Shown here piece by piece: positions 26,854 to 34,618 of a DNA stretch of 64,000 nucleotides. Source of the stretch: Micromonospora narathiwatensis (GTDB taxonomy: Bacteria; Actinomycetota; Actinomycetes; Mycobacteriales; Micromonosporaceae); contig NZ_LT594324.1 of NCBI RefSeq assembly GCF_900089605.1, positions 1,798,001-1,862,000 of the forward strand, given 5' to 3'. The notes beneath the pieces were generated by a model. The model made no database searches and was not told where the DNA came from. It saw only the letters and a list, made by a program, of their open reading frames with translations. A program made the position numbers and the translations under genes. Position 1 is the first letter of the stretch. Every line of letters begins with the position of its first letter.

Positions 26854-27231
26854 ATGCCGGGACGTGAGCTGCGGGGCCTGCTGCACCCGTTCCTCCTGCT
26901 GCTGATCTTCGAACGGCCCGGTCACGGGTACGACCTGATCGAGCGGCTTGAGACGATGGGCGTCTCCGACGTCGAGCCGGGTCACGTCTACCGGGTGCTC
27001 CGTGGCCTGGAGCGCGACCGGTCGGTGATCTCAGCCTGGGAAACGGACGGCGCCGGGCCGGCGCGCCGGTGCTACACGCTGACGGCCCAGGGTCACGACG
27101 ACCTCCGCTCGTGGGTCACTCACCTGACGTACCTCAACCAGGTCGTCGACGCCTGCGTGCGGCGCTCGGCGGACGCCTTCGAGCGGGCGGCCGGCGTCGG
27201 GCGTCGCGATCCCTACGCCGTTCGAGGTTGA
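26854..27231 (+). CDS. PadR-family transcriptional regulator of the hydrogenase locus
   Basis: 125 residues from ATG at 26854 (GGAGGG ahead). The winged-helix PadR pattern is clear: 'LLLLIFERPGHGYDLIERLE', 'EPGHVYRVLRGLERDRSVIS' and 'RRCYTLTAQGHDDLRSWV'. PadR proteins are dimeric, usually repressors. It is the first gene of the plus-strand hydrogenase arm, 10 bases ahead of a SIS-domain gene, and is the only regulator in the locus, so control of hydrogenase or accessory genes is likely. The signal it senses is unknown. Confidence 0.9.
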   Translation: MPGRELRGLLHPFLLLLIFERPGHGYDLIERLETMGVSDVEPGHVYRVLRGLERDRSVISAWETDGAGPARRCYTLTAQGHDDLRSWVTHLTYLNQVVDACVRRSADAFERAAGVGRRDPYAVRG

Positions 27232-27241
27232 CCGGAGGACC

Positions 27242-27856
27242 ATGCGATCTCCTGTGTTCCCGGCCGTCGACAAAGCGTTCGCCCGCCGGCTCGCGCCCGG
27301 GGAGGCGCTCGCCGCCGACGCGGAACGGATCGCGCGGACCTGCCACGAGATGGCCGTGCGGTTCCATCGCGGCGGCAAGTTGATCGTGTTCGGCAACGGC
27401 GGGCCGGCGACCGACGCCCAGCACATCGTGGTCGAGTTCGTCCACCCGGTCATCGTGGGCAAGCGGGCACTGCCGGCGATCTCCCTGACGAACGACGCGG
27501 CCACCCTCACCGGGATCGCCCGCGCGGACGGCTTCGACGAGGTGTTCGCCGCACAGCTTCGACTCCTCGCCACTCCGGAGGACATCGCGCTCGGCCTGTC
27601 GGCCGACGGCCGGTGCGCCAACGTACGCCGCGGGCTCGCCACGGCCCGCGACCTGGGCCTGCTCACCGTCGGCCTGCTCGGCGGCGACGGCGGTGACATC
27701 GCTCGTGACGCGGCCGCCGACCACGTCGTCATCGCCCGCTCCGACGATCCGTGCATCGTCAAGGAGGTGCACGTGACGATCTATCACATCCTGTGGGAAC
27801 TGGTGCATGTGTTCTTCGAGCAGCCGGGCCTGCTGGACCGGGCGGCGGCCCGGTGA
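27242..27856 (+). CDS. GmhA-like SIS-domain protein 1 (hydrogenase-associated)
   Basis: 204 residues with one SIS (sugar isomerase) domain of the phosphoheptose-isomerase type: 'VFGNGGPATDAQHIVVEFVH' and 'LPAISLTNDAATLTGIARAD'. The phosphate-binding loop, normally S-T-S-G-x-S, reads 'LSADGRCANV', so it has lost the second Ser and Thr. It overlaps the following HypC-like gene by GTGA. GmhA-like genes are a recurrent part of group 1h hydrogenase loci, where a heptose pathway role makes no obvious sense. It may be a scaffold or bind a phosphorylated or nucleotide ligand during cofactor assembly; this is inference. Confidence 0.85.
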   Translation: MRSPVFPAVDKAFARRLAPGEALAADAERIARTCHEMAVRFHRGGKLIVFGNGGPATDAQHIVVEFVHPVIVGKRALPAISLTNDAATLTGIARADGFDEVFAAQLRLLATPEDIALGLSADGRCANVRRGLATARDLGLLTVGLLGGDGGDIARDAAADHVVIARSDDPCIVKEVHVTIYHILWELVHVFFEQPGLLDRAAAR

Positions 27857-28086
27857 GCGCGTCGACCGGCCCGGCGTCGGAGTGCCACGGTGACGACATC
27901 TGCATCACCTGCTCGGACATGGCCGTGGCCGTCCGGGTCCGGGAGCTGACCGGTGACGGCCTGGCGGTGGTCGAGACCGAGGCCGGCCCGGAGGAGGTCA
28001 GCGTCGCCCTGGTCGAGGCGGTGCCGGGCGACGTCGTGCTGGTGCACGCCAAGGAGGCGATCGCAGTGGTGGACAGGATCCGATGA
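27853..28086 (+). CDS. Variant HypC/HupF-family maturation protein
   Basis: 77 residues from a GTG overlapping the previous stop. The C-terminal 55 residues follow the HypC OB-fold pattern ('AVAVRVRELTGDGLAVVE', 'VEAVPGDVVLVHAKEAIAVVD'). The N-terminus is different: true HypC starts M-C-(L/I) with an essential Cys2, whereas here there are three Cys at positions 11, 17 and 20 in 'CHGDDICITCSD'. A canonical HypC is encoded separately at 33357-33629, so this is an additional, specialised chaperone of the group 1h locus. Its stop overlaps the second SIS gene (ATGA). Confidence 0.8.
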   Translation: MSASTGPASECHGDDICITCSDMAVAVRVRELTGDGLAVVETEAGPEEVSVALVEAVPGDVVLVHAKEAIAVVDRIR

Positions 28087-28748
28087 GCACCCGGGTCGGG
28101 GGTGCCCTCGGGGCGCTCTATCCGTTCCTCGACGACGAGCCGGCCGACGTGGACGCGGTGCTCGCCGCGGTCGCGACGTCCACCAGGGAGAAGGCGGCGG
28201 AGATCGTGGCGCTGCGCGGGGCGCTGGTCGCCGAGCACGGGCAGCGGCTGGTCGACTGCGCCCGTCGGTGCGCCGCGGCCTTCTCCGCCGGCGGCACGCT
28301 GTTCGCGTTCGGCAACGGCGGAAGCAGCACCGACGCCCAGGACGTCGCGCAGTTGTTCCTGCACCCGCCGACGGCCGCCCGCCCGTTGCCGGCCATCTCG
28401 CTGACCCACGACGTCGCCCTGATCACGGCACTCTCCAACGACGTGGGATTCGACGTGGTCTTCGCCCGGCAGGTGGCGGCGTTCGGTCGCGCCGGGGACA
28501 TCGCGGTGGCGTTGTCCACGAGCGGGGGCTCGACCAATGTCCTGTGCGGGCTCGCGGAGGCGGCCCGGCGGGGCCTGGTCACCGTCGGCATCGCCGGATA
28601 CGACGGCGGCCGGATGGCCGAATCCGACGTCGTCGAGCACCTCTTCGTGGTGCCGTCCGCATCCGTGCACCGGGTGCAGGAGGCGCAGACCACGCTCTAC
28701 CACGTGCTCTGGGAACTCACCCAGCAGGCCCTGGCCGGCGAACTCTGA
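28083..28748 (+). CDS. GmhA-like SIS-domain protein 2 (hydrogenase-associated)
   Basis: 221 residues with a canonical SIS domain: 'AFGNGGSSTDAQDVAQLF', 'LPAISLTHDVALITALSND' and an intact phosphate-binding loop, 'ALSTSGGSTNVL'. Compared with SIS protein 1 this copy keeps the ligand-binding residues, so the pair may form a heteromer with one active and one degenerate site. An N-terminal extension of about 40 residues is predicted helical. It lies in a continuous run between the variant HypC and HypF, 9 bases before the latter. Confidence 0.87.
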   Translation: MSTRVGGALGALYPFLDDEPADVDAVLAAVATSTREKAAEIVALRGALVAEHGQRLVDCARRCAAAFSAGGTLFAFGNGGSSTDAQDVAQLFLHPPTAARPLPAISLTHDVALITALSNDVGFDVVFARQVAAFGRAGDIAVALSTSGGSTNVLCGLAEAARRGLVTVGIAGYDGGRMAESDVVEHLFVVPSASVHRVQEAQTTLYHVLWELTQQALAGEL

Positions 28749-28757
28749 CCGGCAGTC

Positions 28758-31043
28758 ATGGGCCAGGTCAGCGTGGCGCGGCTCCACGTCCGCGTCGAGG
28801 GCATCGTGCAGGGCGTCGGCTTCCGCCCGTTCGTGCACGCGCTCGCGACGGAACACCGCCTGGCCGGGTTCGTCGGCAACGACACCGGCGGCGTCTTCGT
28901 CGAGGTCGAAGGGGACGGCCGGCGGCTTGCCGCCTTCGTCGCGGACCTCAGCCGACGCGCACCCGCGCTGGCCCAGGTGGAGCGGGTCACCACCGAGACC
29001 GTCGTGCCGACCGGGCAGCCCGGCTTCGTCATCGTCACCAGCGTCACCGGCGCCGGCCGGGACGCCCTGATCTCCCCGGACACCGCCACCTGCCCGGACT
29101 GCCTTGCCGAGCTGGCCGATCCGGCGGACCGTCGGCACGGCTACCCGTTCACCAACTGCACCAACTGCGGGCCGCGCTTCACCATCGTCACGGACGTGCC
29201 GTACGACCGTGACGCCACCACGATGGCCGCGTTCCCGCTCTGCCCGGACTGCGCCGCCGAGTACGCGGATCCGGGGAACCGCCGCTTCCACGCCGAGCCG
29301 GTGTGCTGCCCGGAGTGCGGCCCGACCCTGCGGCTCGTCACCGGGGCCGGCGACCCGGTCCACGGCCCGCCCCTTGACGGCGCGGTGCGGTGGTTGCGCG
29401 ACGGGCGGATCGTCGCGCTCAAGGGGCTGGGCGGCTACCATCTCGCCGTCCGCGCCGACGACGAACGAGCCGTCGCCGCGCTGCGCGCCCGTAAGCGCCG
29501 CGAGGAGAAACCGTTCGCCGTGATGGCCGGCGACCTGCCGGCGGCGCGTGTCCTGGTCGACGTGGCGGCGGCGGCCGTGCCGGTGCTCACCGGCGCCCGC
29601 CGTCCCGTGGTGCTGCTGCCCCGCCGCCCGGACGCCCCGGTCGCCGCGTCGGTGGCGCCGGACAACCGCGACCTGGGCGTCATGCTGCCGTACACGCCGT
29701 TGCACCAGCTGCTGCTCGGCCGGCTCGGCATGCCGATCGTGCTGACCAGCGGCAACGTCTCCGACGAACCGATCGCCCACCGCGACGACGACGCCCGCGT
29801 GCGACTGGCGGGCATCGCCGACGCCTTCCTGACGCACGACCGGCGCATCCACGTCCGCACCGACGACTCCGTGGTACGCGTGTTCCGCGACCGGGAGCTG
29901 CCGGTGCGGCGCTCCCGGGGGTACGTGCCCGCGCCGGTGACCGTGCCGTGGCGGTTCGACCGGCCGGTGCTCGCCTGCGGCGCCGAACTGAAGAACACGT
30001 TCTGCCTGGCGAAGGGGCGTCGCGCCTTCGTCTCGCACCACATCGGCGACCTGGAGAACTACGAGACGCTGCGCGCGTTCACCGACGGCATCGAGCACTT
30101 CGGTCGGCTGTTCGACATCCGGCCGCAGGTCGTCGCCCACGACCTGCACCCCGAATACCTGTCGACGAAGTACGCGCTGCGGCGCGAGGACGTCGAGCTG
30201 GTCGGCGTACAGCATCACCACGCCCACATCGCCGCCTGCCTGGCCGACAACGGCGAGCCCGGCCCGGTGCTCGGCGTCGCGTTCGACGGTCTCGGGTACG
30301 GCCCGGACGGCACTCTCTGGGGCGGCGAACTGCTCGTCGCCGACCTGGTCGGGTTCCAGCGGGTCGGCCACCTCGACGCGGTGCCGATGCCCGGCGGGTC
30401 GGCGGCGGTCCGCGAGCCGTGGCGGATGGCCGCGGCATACCTCGACGAGTTGTACGGCGACGCGCTGCCGGACCTGCCGGTGCTGCGGCGGCACGAGCGG
30501 CGCTGGCCCGCGGTGGTGGCGTTGGCGCGCGGCGGCCTCAACTCGCCGCCCACCTCCAGTGTGGGTCGGCTCTTCGACGCCGTCGCGGCGCTGCTGGACC
30601 TGCGTGATCGGGTCAGCTATGAGGGACAGGCCGCCATCGCCCTGGAACAGCGGGCGGATCCCGACGAGCGTGGCGGCTACCGGACCGACGCGCCCGGGCC
30701 GGTCCCGCTCGCCGACGTCGGCCGCCAGCTCGTCCGGTGCGTGGTCGACGACCTGCTCGCCGGCGTGGACCCGGGCCGGATCGCCGCGCGCTTCCACCAC
30801 GGCCTGGCCGACGCCGTGGTGCGGGCGGCGGCAGCGGCCCGGGAGCGTACGGGACTGAGCAGCGTCGCGCTCTCCGGTGGCGTGTTCCAGAACGTGCTGC
30901 TGCTCGACCGGGTGGTGTCCGGGCTGGAGGCGGCGGCGTTCCGCCCGCTCGTGCACTCCCGGGTGCCCCCCAACGACGGCGGCATCTCCCTGGGCCAGGC
31001 CGTGGTTGCCGCCGCCCGCCATCGGGCCGGCTCGGCCGGCTGA
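28758..31043 (+). CDS. hypF: HypF carbamoyltransferase, hydrogenase maturation
   Basis: 761 residues, normal length. Domains in order: acylphosphatase ('VEGIVQGVGFRPF', residues about 8-90); two zinc fingers with 'CPDCLAEL' and 'CTNCGPRF', then 'CPDCAAEY' and 'CCPECGP'; a YrdC-like domain (about 200-380); and a Kae1-like domain with 'VQHHHAHIAACLAD' (about 480-495) and 'ALSGGVFQN' near the end. HypF converts carbamoyl phosphate to a carbamoyl-adenylate and transfers it to the C-terminal Cys of HypE, the source of the active-site CN ligands. It ends 25 bases from the convergent hypE. Confidence 0.97.
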   Translation: MGQVSVARLHVRVEGIVQGVGFRPFVHALATEHRLAGFVGNDTGGVFVEVEGDGRRLAAFVADLSRRAPALAQVERVTTETVVPTGQPGFVIVTSVTGAGRDALISPDTATCPDCLAELADPADRRHGYPFTNCTNCGPRFTIVTDVPYDRDATTMAAFPLCPDCAAEYADPGNRRFHAEPVCCPECGPTLRLVTGAGDPVHGPPLDGAVRWLRDGRIVALKGLGGYHLAVRADDERAVAALRARKRREEKPFAVMAGDLPAARVLVDVAAAAVPVLTGARRPVVLLPRRPDAPVAASVAPDNRDLGVMLPYTPLHQLLLGRLGMPIVLTSGNVSDEPIAHRDDDARVRLAGIADAFLTHDRRIHVRTDDSVVRVFRDRELPVRRSRGYVPAPVTVPWRFDRPVLACGAELKNTFCLAKGRRAFVSHHIGDLENYETLRAFTDGIEHFGRLFDIRPQVVAHDLHPEYLSTKYALRREDVELVGVQHHHAHIAACLADNGEPGPVLGVAFDGLGYGPDGTLWGGELLVADLVGFQRVGHLDAVPMPGGSAAVREPWRMAAAYLDELYGDALPDLPVLRRHERRWPAVVALARGGLNSPPTSSVGRLFDAVAALLDLRDRVSYEGQAAIALEQRADPDERGGYRTDAPGPVPLADVGRQLVRCVVDDLLAGVDPGRIAARFHHGLADAVVRAAAAARERTGLSSVALSGGVFQNVLLLDRVVSGLEAAAFRPLVHSRVPPNDGGISLGQAVVAAARHRAGSAG

Positions 31044-31068
31044 CCACCCACCCCGTCCGGGGGCGGAG

Positions 31069-32220
31069 TCAGCAGATGCGGGGGAGTGGGTCGCCGACCA
31101 GCAGGTCGACGACCCGGGTGCCGCCGAACGCGGTCCTGAGCAGCACGATGCCGGGTGGATCGGCGGCGACGTGGCCGATGACGCTCGCGTCCCCGCCCAG
31201 GGGGTGGCGGCGCAGCGCCGCCACGGCCGCCTCCGTCTGCGTGCCGTCGACCACCGCGACGAAGCGTCCCTCGCAGGCGACGTAGAGCGGGTCGATGCCG
31301 AGCAGCTCGCAGGCTCCGGTGACGGCGGGACGCACCGGCACCGCCGCCTCGTCGAGGACGACGGCCACCTCCGCGGCCTGCGCGACCTCGTTGAGGACGG
31401 TCGCGACGCCGCCCCGGGTGGCGTCGCGCAGCAGCCGTACGCCGGGCGCCGCGTCCAGCAGGGCCGCCACGAGACCGTGCAGGGGCGCGGTGTCCGAGAC
31501 GAGATCGGCCTCGATGTCCAGCTCGCCGCGGGCGAGCATGACGGTGACGCCGTGGTCGCCGATCGGCCCGGAGACGATGATCGCGTCACCGGGCCGGACG
31601 TGCCCGGTGCCCAGTGCCACCGGCCGCTCCAGCAGGCCGACCCCGGCGGTGTTGACGTAGCAGCCGTCCGCCTTGCCGCGCTGCACCACCTTCGTGTCGC
31701 CGGTGACGATCTGGACGCCGGCGCGCCGCGCCGCCGCCGCCATGGACGCGGTGATCCGTTGCAGGTCGGCGACGGGAAAGCCCTCCTCGAGGATGAACCC
31801 GGCCGCCAGGTACAACGGACGTGCGCCGCTGACCGCGAGGTCGTTGACGGTGCCGTTGACGGCGAGGTCGCCGATGTCTCCGCCCGGGAAGAACAGCGGC
31901 GACACCACGTACGAGTCGGTGGTGAAGGCCAGCCGGTCGACGTTCGGGCGGAGCACCGCCGCGTCGTCGAGCGCCTCCAGTGTCGGGTTCCGGAACGCCT
32001 CGACGAAGATCCCCTCGACCAGCGTGCGGGTCGCCTTCCCGCCCGCGCCGTGCGCGAGCGTGACCCGGGACTCCCTGATCCTCGGCCGGCGGCGGCGGGC
32101 CCGTTCGATCCGCTCCAACACCTGCTGCTCCGGCGACAGCCGGCCGGATTCCCGTCCGGCCAGGGCCTCGGCCTCGGCCACGGCGCGTTCGGCCCAGTCG
32201 GCGGTGCGTTCGGTCGTCAT
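31069..32220 (-). CDS. hypE: HypE, hydrogenase cyanide-ligand synthesis
   Basis: 383 residues from ATG at 32220, which overlaps the hypD stop. After an N-terminal extension of about 50 residues comes the HypE/PurM-like core: 'VTLAHGAGGKATRTLVEGIF', 'DDAAVLRP', 'FTTDSYVVSPLFFPGGDIG', 'VNDLAVSGARP' and 'DATRGGVATVLNEVA'. The chain ends in 'PRIC', the flexible tail whose terminal Cys is carbamoylated by HypF and dehydrated to thiocyanate. It works with HypF, HypC and HypD. It is the last gene of the minus-strand operon. Confidence 0.97.
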   Translation of the reverse strand: MTTERTADWAERAVAEAEALAGRESGRLSPEQQVLERIERARRRRPRIRESRVTLAHGAGGKATRTLVEGIFVEAFRNPTLEALDDAAVLRPNVDRLAFTTDSYVVSPLFFPGGDIGDLAVNGTVNDLAVSGARPLYLAAGFILEEGFPVADLQRITASMAAAARRAGVQIVTGDTKVVQRGKADGCYVNTAGVGLLERPVALGTGHVRPGDAIIVSGPIGDHGVTVMLARGELDIEADLVSDTAPLHGLVAALLDAAPGVRLLRDATRGGVATVLNEVAQAAEVAVVLDEAAVPVRPAVTGACELLGIDPLYVACEGRFVAVVDGTQTEAAVAALRRHPLGGDASVIGHVAADPPGIVLLRTAFGGTRVVDLLVGDPLPRIC

Positions 32221-33344
32221 ACCCGCACCGCCTCCGTGAGCCGCTGCCGGGTGAACCGGCCGAAGTTGTAGTAGGCCGCGCAGGCGCCCTCCGAGGAGAC
32301 CATGCACGTCCCGATGGGCGTCTCCGGCGTGCACGCGGTGCCGAACACCTTGCACTCCCAGGGCTTGAGCACTCCCTTGAGGACCTCGCCGCACTGGCAG
32401 GCCTTCGGATCCGCCACCCGTACCCCGGGTACGTCGAAGAGCCGCTCGGCGTCGAAGGCCGCGTACTCGTCGCGCATCCGCAGGGCGGAGTGGGAGATGA
32501 AGCCGAGGCCGCGCCACTCGAAGTACGGCCGCAGCCGCATGACCCGGCCGATGGCCTCGATCGCCCGCGGGTTGCCGTCCCAGGGGACCACCCGGGTGTA
32601 CTGGTTCTCCACCTCGCAGCGGCCCTCGGCGAGTTGCCTGAGCAGCATGAGGACCGACTGCAGCAGATCCAGCGGTTCGAACCCGGCGCACACGAGCGGC
32701 TTGCCGTAGTCGCGGGCGATGAACTCGTACGGCCGGCACCCGATGACCGTGGAGACGTGTCCCGGCCCGAGGAAGCCGTCGAGGCGCAGGTCCGGCGAGT
32801 CGAGGATCGCCTTGATCGCCGGCAGGATCGTGACGTGGTTGCAGAAGACCGAGAAGTTGTCGATCCCCTCGGCGGCGGCCCGCAGCACGGTCATCGCCGT
32901 CGACGGCGAGGTGGTCTCGAACCCGATCGCCATGAACACGACCCGGCGGTCCGGGTTGGTCCGGGCGATCTTCAGGGCGTCCAACGGCGAGTACACCATC
33001 CGGATGTCGGCGCCGGCGGCCTTGGCGTCGAAGAACGAGCCGCTCCCGCCGGGAACCCGCATCATGTCGCCGAACGCGGTCAGGATGACCCCGGGCTCGT
33101 GGGCGATCGCGATGGCGTCGTCCACCCGGCCCATCGGGATCACGCACACCGGGCAGCCCGGCCCGTGCACCAGCGAGACGTTTTCCGGCAGGTAGTCCTC
33201 GATCCCGTGCTTGTAGATGGTGTGCGTGTGGCCGCCGCAGACCTCCATGAACTTGTACTGCCGGCCCGGCTCGCACATCGCGGCGATCTGGGCGGCCAGC
33301 GCCTGGGCCCGGTCCGCGTCGCGGTACTCGTCAACGAAACGCAT
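32217..33344 (-). CDS. hypD: HypD, Fe(CN)2CO assembly scaffold
   Basis: 375 residues, normal length. HypD signatures are present: 'FMEVCGGHTHTIYKHGI', 'HGPGCPVCVIPMGRVD', 'AIGFETTSPSTAM' and 'CAGFEPLDLLQSV'. Cysteines for the [4Fe-4S] cluster lie in the C-terminal third ('ACQCGEVLKG', 'CKVFGTACTPETPIGTCMVS'). With HypC it holds iron while CN and CO are attached. It lies 12 bases downstream of hypC and overlaps hypE by 4 bases. Confidence 0.97.
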   Translation of the reverse strand: MRFVDEYRDADRAQALAAQIAAMCEPGRQYKFMEVCGGHTHTIYKHGIEDYLPENVSLVHGPGCPVCVIPMGRVDDAIAIAHEPGVILTAFGDMMRVPGGSGSFFDAKAAGADIRMVYSPLDALKIARTNPDRRVVFMAIGFETTSPSTAMTVLRAAAEGIDNFSVFCNHVTILPAIKAILDSPDLRLDGFLGPGHVSTVIGCRPYEFIARDYGKPLVCAGFEPLDLLQSVLMLLRQLAEGRCEVENQYTRVVPWDGNPRAIEAIGRVMRLRPYFEWRGLGFISHSALRMRDEYAAFDAERLFDVPGVRVADPKACQCGEVLKGVLKPWECKVFGTACTPETPIGTCMVSSEGACAAYYNFGRFTRQRLTEAVRV

Positions 33345-33356
33345 GTGGTCGTTTCC

Positions 33357-33629
33357 CTAGGTGATGTCGGATTCGGCGAGCGCCTGGAGTTCGTCGGTGT
33401 ACGCCTGCCCGAGACCGTTCAGCAGTGTCAGGGTGGCGGCGGCCTCGGCCTCGTCGATCTTCGACATGGCGAATCCGACGTGCACGAGCACCCAGTCGCC
33501 GACGCCGACCTGGTCCTGACCGAGCAGGCCGATGTTGACCGCCCGCCGGACGCCGACGACGTCCACGACGGCGAGGTCGTCGCGACCGGCTTTGATCTCG
33601 ACGATCTCGCCCGGGATCCCTAGACACAT
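33357..33629 (-). CDS. hypC: HypC, hydrogenase maturation chaperone
   Basis: 90 residues starting 'MCLGIPGEIVEI', with the essential Cys2 that binds iron and later contacts the large-subunit precursor. The remainder, 'VDVVGVRRAVNIGLL' and 'GDWVLVHVGFAMSKIDEAEA', is standard for the family. It forms the HypCD complex and delivers the Fe(CN)2CO unit to the large subunit. It ends in TAG, 12 bases before hypD. Confidence 0.96.
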   Translation of the reverse strand: MCLGIPGEIVEIKAGRDDLAVVDVVGVRRAVNIGLLGQDQVGVGDWVLVHVGFAMSKIDEAEAAATLTLLNGLGQAYTDELQALAESDIT

Positions 33630-33650
33630 CGGCTGGTTCGCCCTTTCCGG

Positions 33651-33752
33651 TCACATTTTTTCGATCTTGATGTAGCGCCGTAGCGCGGGCAGTTCCTTCC
33701 AGAACAACCCGACGACGGCCACGCCGGCCAGCAGCGCAAACAGCTTCCGCAC
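33651..33752 (-). CDS. 33-residue DUF6893-type small membrane protein
   Basis: A very short gene, GTG at 33752 preceded by AGGGAGG, ending TGA at 33651-33653. The peptide begins 'VRKLFALLAGVAVVGLFWK', a single hydrophobic segment, and ends 'ELPALRRYIKIEKM'. This pattern, one membrane span followed by E-L-P-x-x-R-R-Y-x-K-I, is that of the actinobacterial small-protein family DUF6893. It lies inside the hydrogenase operon, 33 bases after the 67-aa gene and 21 bases before hypC. A role in tethering or electron handling at the membrane is only a guess. Confidence 0.75.
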   Translation of the reverse strand: MRKLFALLAGVAVVGLFWKELPALRRYIKIEKM

Positions 33753-33785
33753 AGCTCACCTCCCTTGGTCGCGTCCCGGCTCCGG

Positions 33786-33989
33786 TCAGCCGGGCGGCAG
33801 GTTCGGCATGCTCGGCAGGATCGGGCCGTGTTCCTTGGGCCGGATGCCGGTCGAGCGGCGTGCGTCCACCGTCCCGTCGTCGTGGTGACCGGTCTGCCTC
33901 CTTCTCCGCGAGTTGCCTTCCTCAATGCCCTTGGTGTGCGCCGGCGCGTCGAGTTCGACATCGGGATCGCCGACCCGGATCTCGCCCAT
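33786..33989 (-). CDS. 67-residue conserved-looking hydrogenase-operon protein
   Basis: From ATG at 33989, with a G-rich stretch (GGGGGCGGGG) directly ahead. An in-frame ATG at 34004, which overlaps the upstream stop as TGATG, is an alternative start adding 5 residues. The peptide is hydrophilic: 'GDPDVELDAPAHTKGIEEGN', a basic patch, 'GHHDDGTVDARRSTGIRPK', and the ending 'GPILPSMPNLPPG'. It has no membrane segment or Cys and is likely largely disordered. I associate the T-K-G-x-x-x-G-N and S-T-G-I-x-P-K blocks with small proteins of group 1h hydrogenase loci, but have no function to give. Confidence 0.75.
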   Translation of the reverse strand: MGEIRVGDPDVELDAPAHTKGIEEGNSRRRRQTGHHDDGTVDARRSTGIRPKEHGPILPSMPNLPPG

Positions 33990-34003
33990 CCCCGCCCCCT
34001 TCA

Positions 34004-34618
34004 TCAGTGGTCGCCGGACGGCGGACCGTGCCGCCGGCCGAGATCGTCGAAGAACCGGGGGACCTCCCGCCACACCGCGCTGCCCCCCGACATGCCCGTC
34101 CAGTGCCGGCGGATGAGCGCCACCAGCCGGAAGCAGTCGTCGACCGGCACCAGCCACTGTTGGCCGCCGCCGTGCCGGGTGCCCGCCCACACCAGCAGCG
34201 CCTCGACCCGGGGCCGCAGCTCGGCCAGCGCGGGTGACCGCGCCTCGACGGCCCGCCAGGACTCGGCGTCGATCTCCGACTCGGTCGTGCCGAGCGGGCT
34301 CGGGTAGTGCCCGAACACCTGGCCGTCCCGCCGCTTGACGAAGAACGCCAGGCCGACCGGCACGCCGAGTTCGTCGGCGGCGGGGCCTGCCAACCGGGTC
34401 CCGCGGGTGGGCACGAGTTGGTACCGGTCGCCGCCGGCCGCCTCCCGGTCGAACAGCAGGGAGCACGGCGGGCAGGCGCAGACCAGTTCCCGGTCCTGCT
34501 CGTCCCACACGTGCCGGTGCTCCGCGTCGACCGGCGCGGCGCACATTCCGCACCGCTCGACCGAGGCCGCACGCTGCCCCGCGCGGCGGATCACCCGTTG
34601 CAGCGCGCCGGCCGTCAC
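34004..34618 (-). CDS. DUF5947 family protein (hydrogenase-associated)
   Basis: 204 residues from a GTG overlapping the upstream stop (GTGA). The N-terminal part has Cys pairs in 'CGMCAAPV' and 'CACPPCSLLF', a probable zinc or iron-sulfur site resembling a rubredoxin/zinc-ribbon arrangement. The C-terminal part (about residues 110-200) is alpha/beta and Trp-rich ('RHWTGMSGGSAVW'). DUF5947 proteins are typical neighbours of group 1h hydrogenases. A part in electron transfer or maturation is plausible but unproven. It is coupled to both neighbours by overlapping stops and starts. Confidence 0.85.
   Translation of the reverse strand: MTAGALQRVIRRAGQRAASVERCGMCAAPVDAEHRHVWDEQDRELVCACPPCSLLFDREAAGGDRYQLVPTRGTRLAGPAADELGVPVGLAFFVKRRDGQVFGHYPSPLGTTESEIDAESWRAVEARSPALAELRPRVEALLVWAGTRHGGGQQWLVPVDDCFRLVALIRRHWTGMSGGSAVWREVPRFFDDLGRRHGPPSGDH

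Noticed and set aside
26640..26855. Longer N-terminus (72 codons) for the membrane hydrolase-like protein
   Set aside because: No hydrophobic or conserved pattern there, and it would overlap the divergent PadR start and its ribosome-binding site.
27759..31589. A 1276-codon minus-strand open frame spanning hypF and its neighbours
   Set aside because: It lies antisense to the SIS, HypC-like and HypF genes, has Arg/Pro/Ser-rich shadow composition and no motifs; only its extreme right end coincides with the real hypE in another frame.
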